DNA of 39,715 nt from Myxococcota bacterium (GTDB taxonomy: Bacteria; Myxococcota_A; UBA9160; UBA4427), in NCBI GenBank assembly GCA_029268645.1, contig JAQWNI010000127.1, positions 1 to 39,715 of the forward strand, in the 5' to 3' direction. The position numbers and the translations under genes are program-made. Shown here in pieces: positions 1 through 6,498 of the stretch. The notes under the pieces were generated by a model. It had not been told where the DNA came from, ran no database searches, and was given only the letters and a program-made list of their open reading frames with translations. Each line of letters opens with the position of its first letter. The first letter of the stretch is position 1.

Positions 1-2
1 GT

Positions 3-626
3 GCTGAGATTTTGGCGGAGATCGGGATTGCTCCGTTCTATGCCCGAACGGCCCATCCTGCTTTTCGTCACGTAGCGCCTGTTCGGCAGGCGCTTGGGAT
101 CCGAACGCTTCTTAACTGCATGGGCCCGCTGCTCAATCCGGTAGGCGCTCGGCACCAAATTGTGGGGGTGTATGCCAAGGAGCTAGTCGAGCCCCTTGCC
201 CAGGCTCTCGGCGAGCTGGGGGCCCGCCAGGCTCTGGTGGTGCATGGAGAAGATGGTCTGGATGAGTTGACCACGACTGGGTCCAGTCGTGTTGCGTTCT
301 TGCGGGGTGGTGAGGTGGACGTATTCGATTTTGATCCCACAGACCTTGGCTTTTCGTTGTCCACCGGGCCCGACCTTGCCGGAGGAGACGCGAAAGAGAA
401 CGCGAAGATCTGCCGGGCTATTTTGGACGGTGAGGCGGGCCCACGGCGCGATATCGTTTTGCTCAATGCCGCAGGAGCACTCTGGGCGGCCGACGCGGTG
501 GACGGAATGCACGCTGGGGTCGAAGCGGCTGCTCAGAGCATTGATTCCGGGGCCGCCAGGGAAAGCCTTGAGCAGCTTGTGCTTGCGTCGGCGGACTCTG
601 AACCATCCAGGGGCTCGACCCGATGA
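3..626 (+). CDS. trpD: Anthranilate phosphoribosyltransferase, C-terminal part
   Basis: This is the 3' part of trpD; the reading frame is open to the left window edge, so the N-terminal half is missing. The enzyme joins anthranilate to phosphoribosyl pyrophosphate, the second step of tryptophan synthesis, in the cytoplasm. The visible part carries family signatures: HPAFRHVAPVRQALGIRT, then NCMGPLLNP, then VVHGEDGLDEL. The stop codon overlaps the trpC start as ATGA (623-626), so the two genes are probably translationally coupled. The assignment is secure from motifs and from the trpC-trpF genes that follow. Confidence 0.96.
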   Translation, partial: AEILAEIGIAPFYARTAHPAFRHVAPVRQALGIRTLLNCMGPLLNPVGARHQIVGVYAKELVEPLAQALGELGARQALVVHGEDGLDELTTTGSSRVAFLRGGEVDVFDFDPTDLGFSLSTGPDLAGGDAKENAKICRAILDGEAGPRRDIVLLNAAGALWAADAVDGMHAGVEAAAQSIDSGAARESLEQLVLASADSEPSRGSTR

Positions 627-1411
627 CGATCTTGGACACGATTCTGGAGCGAAAGGTGGAGGAGGTCGAAGAGGCGAAGAAGCAAGTTGCCCCCGATCAG
701 ATGCGGACGGCGGCCGAGGCGGCCCCCCTGACCCGGGGGTTCGGTCGGGCGCTTCGGTGCGCGGAGGCTCCGGCAATCATTGCGGAGATTAAGCGACGCT
801 CTCCAAGTAAAGGTTTGATTCGGTCGGACTTTGATCCGGTCTCGATTGCGCGCGCTTACCAACAAGGTGGAGCTGCCGCAATTTCCGTCTTGACCGATCA
901 ATCTTTTTTTGGCGGGGAGCTCGGTTTTTTGAGCCAAGTTCGGGAGTCGGTGTCCCTGCCGCTTCTTCGAAAAGATTTTTTGATCGATCCGTATCAGGTG
1001 GATGAGGCTCGAGTGTCGGGAGCCGATGCGATTCTTTTGATCGTGGCGGCCCTTCCGGGCAATGTTTTGAAGGCCCTGCATGATCGCGCGCTGGCTCTCG
1101 GCTTGGATGCGTTGGTCGAGGTCCACGATGAGTCTGAACTCGATCAGGCTCTGGCCGTGGGGGCTCGACTCGTGGGGGTGAATAACCGTGACCTGAGGAC
1201 CTTTGAAGTTGATTTGGCAGTCAGTGAGCGCGTGGCGGCCCGTCTGGGACGTGACTCCGAGGCCCTCCTCGTGGCCGAGAGCGGCATTTTGGGGCCTCAG
1301 GATATTCAGCGCTTGTCATCAGCGGGCGCACGGGCTTATCTCGTAGGGGAATCATTGATGCGTCAGTCCGACGTCAGGAAGGCACTCGAAGAAATGCGGA
1401 GGCCAATGTGA
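623..1411 (+). CDS. trpC: Indole-3-glycerol phosphate synthase
   Basis: This cytoplasmic TIM-barrel enzyme closes the ring of carboxyphenylamino-deoxyribulose phosphate to indole-3-glycerol phosphate in tryptophan synthesis. At 262 residues it has the usual length of a monofunctional TrpC. Family motifs appear in order: IAEIKRRSPSKG (Glu55 and Lys57), LTDQSFFGG, LLRKDF (Lys117), LVEVHDE (Glu166), VNNRDLRTF (Asn187-188) and AESGI (Glu219). These match the known catalytic and substrate-binding positions. The start ATG lies inside the trpD stop (ATGA), and the stop overlaps the GTG start of trpF. Confidence 0.97.
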   Translation: MTILDTILERKVEEVEEAKKQVAPDQMRTAAEAAPLTRGFGRALRCAEAPAIIAEIKRRSPSKGLIRSDFDPVSIARAYQQGGAAAISVLTDQSFFGGELGFLSQVRESVSLPLLRKDFLIDPYQVDEARVSGADAILLIVAALPGNVLKALHDRALALGLDALVEVHDESELDQALAVGARLVGVNNRDLRTFEVDLAVSERVAARLGRDSEALLVAESGILGPQDIQRLSSAGARAYLVGESLMRQSDVRKALEEMRRPM

Positions 1412-2052
1412 GTGGGGTGAGGGTCAAGATTTGTGGATTGGTGAGTCCCGAGGACGCTTTAGCGGCTGTCGATGCCGGAGCGGATTTGATCGGCGTTAAC
1501 TTTGTGTCTGACTCGCCACGGTTCGTGGACCTCCGGGTGGCCGAGGCGATCTGCGAGGCCATCGCAGATGCCCCGGTCGAGCGTGTGGCATTGTTTCGAG
1601 ACGCGCCTTGGAAAGAAATCGATCATGTGATCAGTCGTGTCGATTTTGACCGCGTTCAATTTCATGGCGAGGAGACTGAGGACGATGTCGAGTCCGTCGA
1701 TTTGCCTGCCATCAAGGCCATTCGCGGCGCAGACCTCGAGGCCGCCGAAAATTATCCCGGCGCCATTCTCCTGCTGGATCATCCCCACGCGGGAGGCGGT
1801 CAAGGGCAGTCATGGGATTGGAGTGAAGCGGAGCAGCTGATCGCAATGGGCCAAGACGTGATCATCGCGGGGGGACTCAGCCCCGAAAATGTGGAACAGG
1901 CCCTTGAGGATGTCGGCGATATTCCGCCTTGGGGCGTGGACGTCGCGACAGGGGTTGAAAATGATGCATTTGGAAAGGATCCCGCACGGATGAAGGCCTT
2001 TGTCGAGGCCGTGCGCCGTCACGTGGGTGAGGTCAAGCTCGAGATCGAGTGA
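1408..2052 (+). CDS. trpF: Phosphoribosylanthranilate isomerase
   Basis: TrpF performs the Amadori rearrangement of phosphoribosylanthranilate in tryptophan synthesis. The 214-residue protein starts with VKICGLVSPEDA, which holds the catalytic Cys9. The catalytic acid is probably Asp124 in LLLDHPHAGG. The usual glycine-rich phosphate loop (GGTGxxFDW type) is altered here to GGGQGQSWDW, a mild deviation. GGLSPENV and GVDVATGVE are recognisable late motifs. The start is GTG, overlapping the trpC stop by 4 bases. trpB and trpA do not follow, unlike in many trp operons; coaE lies 13 bases away on the other strand. Confidence 0.94.
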   Translation: MSGVRVKICGLVSPEDALAAVDAGADLIGVNFVSDSPRFVDLRVAEAICEAIADAPVERVALFRDAPWKEIDHVISRVDFDRVQFHGEETEDDVESVDLPAIKAIRGADLEAAENYPGAILLLDHPHAGGGQGQSWDWSEAEQLIAMGQDVIIAGGLSPENVEQALEDVGDIPPWGVDVATGVENDAFGKDPARMKAFVEAVRRHVGEVKLEIE

Positions 2053-2068
2053 GCGTCGCCTTCGCTCA
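2050..2068. other. Inverted repeat spanning the convergent trpF and coaE stop codons
   Basis: TGAGCG at 2050-2055 is complementary to CGCTCA at 2063-2068, with a 7-base loop. The left arm contains the trpF stop and the right arm contains the coaE stop on the other strand. It could act as a small bidirectional 3'-end hairpin, but neither side has a T-run, so an intrinsic terminator is not supported. Confidence 0.35.
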
Positions 2069-2695
2069 GGTCTCAGTTTCTTCTGTCCAATCGCGCCAGA
2101 GCGCCTCGACTTGGCTGTGCGTCGAGTCGAGGTCGCCTGAGTTGTCGATAATGTGGGTGGCCAACGCTCGCTTCTCGTCGATCGGCATTTGCGCAGCGAT
2201 CCGACGCTTGGCCTCTTCGGCCGTGCAGCCATCGCGAGAGACGGTCCGCTGAATTTGCATCGCCTGGGGGACCCACACCAAGACGGTTGCGTCGTAGGGC
2301 ATCGCGGAAGCGGTTCCCGTCCCGGCCTTCTGGCCCTCGAAAAATAGGGGGATGTCGAGGACGACAGCCGGGACTTGCCGCGCCACTGCCTGTTCGGCTC
2401 GGGCGACCATTTCCGCGATGACTGGGGGGTGCATTAGCGATCCGAGGCGGGCGCGTGCTTTTGGGTCTTGGAAGACGATTTCGCCGAGGGCAATGCGATC
2501 GAGGGATCCATCGGAGCGAATGACGGAGGCACCGAAGGCCTCTGCGATGGCTTCGAGTAGCGGGGCACCGGGAGCCTGAAGTTCATGGACGATCGCATCT
2601 GCATCGACCGTGGTGGCGCCGAGTTCTTCGAGGATTCGAGTGACGGTGCTCTTGCCGGATCCGATGCCGCCGGAGAGGCCGATTCGTTTCGTCAT
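2066..2695 (-). CDS. coaE: Dephospho-CoA kinase
   Basis: CoaE phosphorylates the ribose 3'-hydroxyl of dephospho-CoA, the last step of coenzyme A synthesis, in the cytoplasm. The chosen 209-residue product begins MTKRIGLSGGIGSGKST, placing the Walker A loop at residues 9-17 as is normal for CoaE. DADAIVHEL (residues about 37-45) and VLDIPLFFEG are further family motifs. The reading frame is open for 68 more codons upstream, but that extension has no family character and would push the P-loop far from the N-terminus, so it is rejected. The gene is convergent with trpF. Confidence 0.95.
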   Translation of the reverse strand: MTKRIGLSGGIGSGKSTVTRILEELGATTVDADAIVHELQAPGAPLLEAIAEAFGASVIRSDGSLDRIALGEIVFQDPKARARLGSLMHPPVIAEMVARAEQAVARQVPAVVLDIPLFFEGQKAGTGTASAMPYDATVLVWVPQAMQIQRTVSRDGCTAEEAKRRIAAQMPIDEKRALATHIIDNSGDLDSTHSQVEALWRDWTEETET

Positions 2696-2969
2696 GCGGG
2701 CAGCATCGCAAGACTGGCCAGGGCCCTCAAGGTGTCCTCGGACTTGGATTTGTGAGGCGGAAGAAGGGGACCGGTCAGTTTGAGCAAAATGGCGTTTTGT
2801 ATTGAGCGAGCCTGTAAAATTGGCGGTATTACTGCAAAAAGATCGTCCTCTACGGCCTTGGCCCCCTGTGTCAACGAGTGGAGGAGGCCCGTTCTGCACT
2901 CACTGGCGTGGATTTCGACCGGCTTTGGGCGCGATGAGACCACACGAGCAGCCTGCTAAGGCCCCTTTC

Positions 2970-2991
2970 GCCCGGTTCTCTCCAACCGGGC
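2970..2991. repeat. Perfect 8-bp inverted repeat
   Basis: GCCCGGTT (2970-2977) and AACCGGGC (2984-2991) flank a 6-base loop. Allowing one bulged C the stem can grow by four more pairs (TTCG with CGAA). There is no T-run on either strand, so it is either a protein-binding dyad or a structured leader element of the coaE transcript. Confidence 0.5.
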
Positions 2992-3054
2992 CGAATTCGC
3001 GGCGGGGGACCCTCCGGGGGGGGGGAGGGCGCAGGATTTATAACTCCCTGTCGG

Positions 3055-3090
3055 GCCACGTGAAATAGCGGAGGCCGGGTTTGCCACGTG
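3055..3090. promoter_or_regulatory. Two GCCACGTG boxes, possible operator over the pheA promoter
   Basis: The octamer GCCACGTG occurs at 3055-3062 and again at 3083-3090, 28 bases apart start to start. Its core CACGTG is a palindrome. The second copy begins inside the TTGCCA -35 hexamer and runs into the spacer, so a protein bound there would cover the promoter. The regulator is unknown; this is inferred from position and repetition only. Confidence 0.4.
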
Positions 3091-3109
3091 GAGGGCGAAC
3101 GGATATATT
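3081..3109 (+). promoter_or_regulatory. Sigma70-type promoter for the pheA cluster
   Basis: A -35 hexamer TTGCCA (3081-3086) and a -10 hexamer TATATT (3104-3109) are separated by exactly 17 bases; each differs from consensus at one position. Transcription should begin near 3116, giving a leader of roughly 127 bases before the pheA ATG. It is the best promoter match I found in the window and has the correct orientation for pheA-hisC-tyrA. Confidence 0.7.
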
Positions 3110-3159
3110 GCTTTCGCTTTTCAAGGGGTTACAGCATTTCACGCAAGCCTTGAACGGAT

Positions 3160-3214
3160 CCAGCCTGGGCGGCTGGTAAGCATTCTTTCTGAGCCAGTCT
3201 CCGACGTCGCTGGC
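3160..3214 (+). promoter_or_regulatory. Possible attenuator-like leader hairpins before pheA
   Basis: CCAGCC (3160-3165) pairs with GGCTGG (3171-3176) over a 5-base loop. Further on, GCCAG (3193-3197) can pair with CTGGC (3210-3214). The CTGG of the first hairpin can instead pair with the CCAG of the second, so the two folds can exclude each other. No Phe-rich leader peptide with an ATG was found and no T-run follows, so attenuation is only a possibility. Confidence 0.25.
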
Positions 3215-3242
3215 CTTCATTCTAACCGGTTCTGATCACGCC

Positions 3243-4409
3243 ATGTCCGAAGCGAAGAAAACGGTGAGCGTGCAGTCTGATCAACCCGACGACATCGTGC
3301 GGCAACTGGCGCCCTTGCGTGAAGCGATTGATGATACCGATCGTCAATTGCTTGCTTTGCTCAATGATCGCGCCGAGTTGGTTCGTCAAGTCGGCCACGT
3401 CAAGCAGGGCGGACGGCGCAGTCCCGTCTATGTGGCGAGTCGTGAGCGGGATCTGGTTTCGGCGCTGGTTCGTTCGAATCCTGGTCCATTTCCCGACGGG
3501 GCGATCGGACCTGTCTTTCGTGAAATCATATCGGCTACGCGATCTCTCGAGGACCAAGTGCGTGTGGGCTACCTCGGGCCGGCGGGCACGTTCAGCCATC
3601 AAGCGGCCCTGGATCAGTTTGGTTCGCAGGTGGTTCTGTCCCCGTTTACCCATCTCGAGGACGTTTTTCACGCGACAGAACGAGGCGAGACCCACTTTGG
3701 CGTCATCCCTGTTGAAAACACCATCGAGGGGGCGATCAATCCAACGTACGACGCCTTGATGGAGAGTGAAGTCACCATTTGCGGTGAGGTGATGGCGCCG
3801 ATCAATCAGCATTTGATGTCACAATCCGGCCAGGAGAAGGACGTCAGGATTGTGGCATCGATTCCGCAAGCGACTGGCCAGTGCCGTCGTTGGCTCCACG
3901 AGCGGATGAGGGACGTTGAAATCCAAAACAGCAGCAGCACGGCCGCAGCCGCGCAGCTTGCCTCCGAACGACCGGAGGTCGCGGCGATCGGAAGCAGCGC
4001 GGCCGCGGAAGTGTATGGTCTCGCTTTTGTGGCTCGCGATATCGAGGATCGTCGGGGCAACACGACCCGTTTTGCAGTGATTGGCAGTGAGGCTCCGAAG
4101 TCGAGCGGGAACGATCTGACCTCGGCTGCTTTCACGGTTCGCCGGGATCAGGCCGGAGCGCTGTACCACTTGCTGGAGCCTTTTGCCCGGCACGGCGTGA
4201 ACTTGACCGCTGTGCAATCTCGCCCGATGAAAGGGCGTCCGTGGGAGTATGTATTTTTTATTGACCTTGAGGGCCACGAATCAGAAGAGGCGGTCGGAGA
4301 AGCGTTGGATGAGGCGGCAGCCTACGCCCATTCCCACAAGATCCTCGGATCCTATCCCCGCGCAGTTCGGCCGGGGGATCGGGCCCCGGGAGAAAGGCCG
4401 ACCCCGTGA
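3243..4409 (+). CDS. pheA: Bifunctional chorismate mutase / prephenate dehydratase (P-protein)
   Basis: The protein converts chorismate to prephenate and then to phenylpyruvate, committing carbon to phenylalanine. An AroQ-type helical mutase domain occupies about residues 20-100 (LREAIDDTDRQLLALLNDRA). The dehydratase domain starts at VGYLGPAGTFSHQAA (about 108) and includes the catalytic NTTRF motif near residue 274. A C-terminal ACT domain (about 295-375; GALYHLLEPFARHGVNL, then QSRP) suggests feedback control by phenylalanine. Length 388 fits the family. It is the first gene of the cluster behind the promoter at 3081; its stop overlaps the hisC GTG start. Confidence 0.97.
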   Translation: MSEAKKTVSVQSDQPDDIVRQLAPLREAIDDTDRQLLALLNDRAELVRQVGHVKQGGRRSPVYVASRERDLVSALVRSNPGPFPDGAIGPVFREIISATRSLEDQVRVGYLGPAGTFSHQAALDQFGSQVVLSPFTHLEDVFHATERGETHFGVIPVENTIEGAINPTYDALMESEVTICGEVMAPINQHLMSQSGQEKDVRIVASIPQATGQCRRWLHERMRDVEIQNSSSTAAAAQLASERPEVAAIGSSAAAEVYGLAFVARDIEDRRGNTTRFAVIGSEAPKSSGNDLTSAAFTVRRDQAGALYHLLEPFARHGVNLTAVQSRPMKGRPWEYVFFIDLEGHESEEAVGEALDEAAAYAHSHKILGSYPRAVRPGDRAPGERPTP

Positions 4410-5524
4410 CGATCGAGAAGCTTGTGAATCCGCATATTCGAGAGCTTTCTGCCTATGTGCCGGGCAAGCCTATTGAAGCGGTCGAGCGGGAGCTGGGCAT
4501 TTCGGGCTCGGTGAAGCTCGCCTCCAATGAAAACCCGCTGGGTCCCTCTCCGAAAGCGATTGAGGCGATTTCGTCCGCGTTGGCGGAAGTGAATCGCTAC
4601 CCCGACGGGGGTTGTTTCCGACTTCGTTCAAGGCTTTCAGAGCGGCTGGGCGTGGCGGCCGACCAGCTGATCTTTGGCTGTGGGGCCGACGAGGTCCTTG
4701 AACTGGTCGTTAAAACTTTTTTGGCGCCGGGGGACGAGGTCGTTATGCCGTGGCCTTCCTTCGCGATGTATCCGATCGTCACCCAGGGGATGGGAGGGGC
4801 TTCCCTGCGTGTTCCGCTCAATGACGAGATGAAACATGACCTGCCCGCCATGGCGGAAGCCGTCTCAGGGCGAACGAAAATTGTCTTTGTTTGCAATCCG
4901 AATAATCCGACGGGGACCAGTTTCTCGGCAGCCGAGCAGGCCGCCTTCGTGAATGATCTGCCCGATGATGTTGTGCTGGTGATTGATGAGGCCTACGTGG
5001 AATTTGCCCGGCGGAGCGATTTTCCGGACAGCCTGTCTCTGATCGACCAGCGTCCTGCGACTCTGATTCTTCGGACGTTCTCTAAGATCTATGGTCTCGC
5101 GGGCCTCCGGGTTGGCTATGGAATTTCAAGTCCCGAGTTGATCGGTTTTCTTGATCGAGCGCGACATCCGTTCAACGTGAACCGGATTGCCGAAGCGGCG
5201 GCGCTCGCGGCCTTAGAAGACGAGGCTCATGCCAAGCGATCTTGGGAGACCAACGCGTCCGGCGCCGAATTTTTGACGCGGTCCCTGGAGGCGCTCGGAC
5301 ACACTGTGTGGCCCACGGACGCGAATTTCTTGCTTGTTGAGGCGGGGGAGGGCGTGGTGGATGCGTTGCTCCGGGAGGGCATTATCGTTCGCCCGCTGGC
5401 GGGCTTCGGGTTGCCTCGTCACCTGCGGGTTTCAATTGGCACCGCTGAAGAAAATGAACTGGCCGTCAAGGCTTTTGCTCGCATTGCCGAGCGAGACGGT
5501 GCGGCGGCGGGGGCAGAATCATGA
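4406..5524 (+). CDS. hisC: Histidinol-phosphate aminotransferase family protein
   Basis: This PLP-dependent fold-type I aminotransferase is 372 residues long. The N-terminus VKLASNENPLGPSPKA and the lysine motif TFSKIYGLAGLRVGYG (PLP Lys227) are typical of HisC. HisC makes histidinol phosphate from imidazole-acetol phosphate; several HisC homologues also transaminate phenylpyruvate, 4-hydroxyphenylpyruvate or prephenate. Lying between pheA and tyrA with 4-base overlaps on both sides (GTGA and ATGA), this copy may act mainly or also in phenylalanine and tyrosine synthesis; that role is inference from context. The start codon is GTG. Confidence 0.93.
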   Translation: MTIEKLVNPHIRELSAYVPGKPIEAVERELGISGSVKLASNENPLGPSPKAIEAISSALAEVNRYPDGGCFRLRSRLSERLGVAADQLIFGCGADEVLELVVKTFLAPGDEVVMPWPSFAMYPIVTQGMGGASLRVPLNDEMKHDLPAMAEAVSGRTKIVFVCNPNNPTGTSFSAAEQAAFVNDLPDDVVLVIDEAYVEFARRSDFPDSLSLIDQRPATLILRTFSKIYGLAGLRVGYGISSPELIGFLDRARHPFNVNRIAEAAALAALEDEAHAKRSWETNASGAEFLTRSLEALGHTVWPTDANFLLVEAGEGVVDALLREGIIVRPLAGFGLPRHLRVSIGTAEENELAVKAFARIAERDGAAAGAES

Positions 5525-6498
5525 CGCCCCGTTTCGAAAAAATGGCCATTCTCGGCCTCGGTCTGCTGGGCGCTTCCGTGGCGCGGGCGGCGAGGCGGGC
5601 GCAAGTGGTCGAGTGCATTGCTGCGGCGAGTCGGCGGCGGGGCCCGATGGACGCCGCACTGGCGGCGGGCGTCGTTGATGAAATCGGAGGATGTGAAGAG
5701 GTCGTTCGCGGGGCTGATTTGGTGGTTCTCTGTTCACCCATTGGGGCCATGGCTCAGTTAGTGGAAGCGGCGGGTCCCGGATTTCGGTCGGGCGCTCTGG
5801 TCACCGATGTGGGGAGTGTGAAGGGTGTTCTGGCGGATCGAATCCCAGCCATTCTTCCTGAGGGCGTCGAATACATTGGCTCGCACCCGATGGCAGGGAG
5901 CCATGAGCGGGGCGCCGAGCATGCGCGAGCTGACTTGTTCGACGGGGCTGCCTGCGTGCTGACGCCCCGAGTGGATACGAAGGCGACGACTTTGGCTCGC
6001 CTGGCCGGCTTCTGGGAAACCTTGGGGGCTCGAGTCGTGACGCGAACTCCGGAGCAACACGATGTCGACGTTGCTTGGGTGAGCCATGCCCCTCACGTTG
6101 TGGCTTTTGCCTTCGCCCATGCATTCCAAGAAGCGCCTGAGCGGGCAGCAGATTTGGCCGGCAGCGGCTTTAGAGATTTTACGCGGATCGCCCAAAGTGA
6201 TTCCGAGATGTGGAGCGAGATCCTGAACGCCAATCGGAAGGCTCTCTCCGGGCCCCTCCAATCGTTTGGTCGATCCATGGCTCAGCTGGGAGAAGCGCTC
6301 GAAGCCGGAGAGATTGAAACGCACGAAGAATTTCTCGCGCAGGCTCGTCAAGCGCTGGAGCAGTCGGCCAGGTTGCCGGTGGGCTCGGGTGCACCGCGAG
6401 CGCGGCGCGTTAAAAACGCCCGATCCGGGGGCGAAAACCCGGAAATTTCGGCCGGCATGTTGCCGGCCAACCCTAGGAGTGTCGAAAACGACTCATGA
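5521..6498 (+). CDS. tyrA: Prephenate (or arogenate) dehydrogenase
   Basis: TyrA oxidatively decarboxylates prephenate or arogenate on the way to tyrosine. A Rossmann motif GLGLLGAS sits at residues 11-18, followed by VVLCSPIGAM and the family motif SHPMAGSHERG (His122). The helical dimer domain fills the C-terminal half. Oddly, after QARQALEQSA (about residue 283) come some 40 residues rich in Arg, Gly, Ser and Pro with no family look. They are encoded by DNA that folds into serial hairpins just before rpsA, so this tail may be read-through into a former intergenic segment. The stop overlaps the rpsA start (ATGA). No ACT domain is visible. Confidence 0.94.
   Translation: MTPRFEKMAILGLGLLGASVARAARRAQVVECIAAASRRRGPMDAALAAGVVDEIGGCEEVVRGADLVVLCSPIGAMAQLVEAAGPGFRSGALVTDVGSVKGVLADRIPAILPEGVEYIGSHPMAGSHERGAEHARADLFDGAACVLTPRVDTKATTLARLAGFWETLGARVVTRTPEQHDVDVAWVSHAPHVVAFAFAHAFQEAPERAADLAGSGFRDFTRIAQSDSEMWSEILNANRKALSGPLQSFGRSMAQLGEALEAGEIETHEEFLAQARQALEQSARLPVGSGAPRARRVKNARSGGENPEISAGMLPANPRSVENDS
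6407..6494 (+). promoter_or_regulatory. Serial hairpins forming the rpsA translation-start region
   Basis: Four foldbacks occur in a row. GCGTT (6407-6411) pairs with AACGC (6415-6419). CCGGG (6425-6429) pairs with CCCGG (6438-6442). GGCCGGCA (6450-6457) pairs perfectly with TGCCGGCC (6461-6468). GTCG (6481-6484) pairs with CGAC (6489-6492). The Shine-Dalgarno-like TAGGAG (6474-6479) is 15 bases from the rpsA ATG, but the last small hairpin would bring it close. In E. coli the rpsA leader is a set of hairpins through which S1 controls its own translation; a similar role is inferred here. Confidence 0.5.

Larger units (their letters stand above)
2696..3242. other. Long divergent control region between coaE and pheA
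   Basis: This 547-base stretch separates the divergent coaE and pheA genes. Several open frames cross it but none has a convincing ribosome site together with protein-like composition. It contains an inverted repeat at 2970-2991, a run of ten G at 3016-3025 inside a CCCTCC/GGAGGG foldback, two GCCACGTG boxes, a strong promoter for pheA, and two short hairpins in the pheA leader. An AT-richer patch around 2790-2850 may hold the coaE promoter, but I could not pick clear hexamers there. Confidence 0.6.

Noticed and set aside
2696-2899. N-terminal extension of coaE by 68 codons
   Set aside because: The composition is not protein-like and the P-loop belongs at the N-terminus in this family.
3081-3179. 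Plus-strand TTG frame of about 32 codons after GGAGG in the same gap
   Set aside because: Its start lies in the -35 hexamer, upstream of the predicted transcription start, and it is not Phe-rich as a pheA leader peptide would be.
3038-3220. Minus-strand frame of 60 codons with a CVKCC motif in the coaE-pheA gap
   Set aside because: It starts without a ribosome site and runs antisense through the pheA promoter and leader; no known family is apparent.
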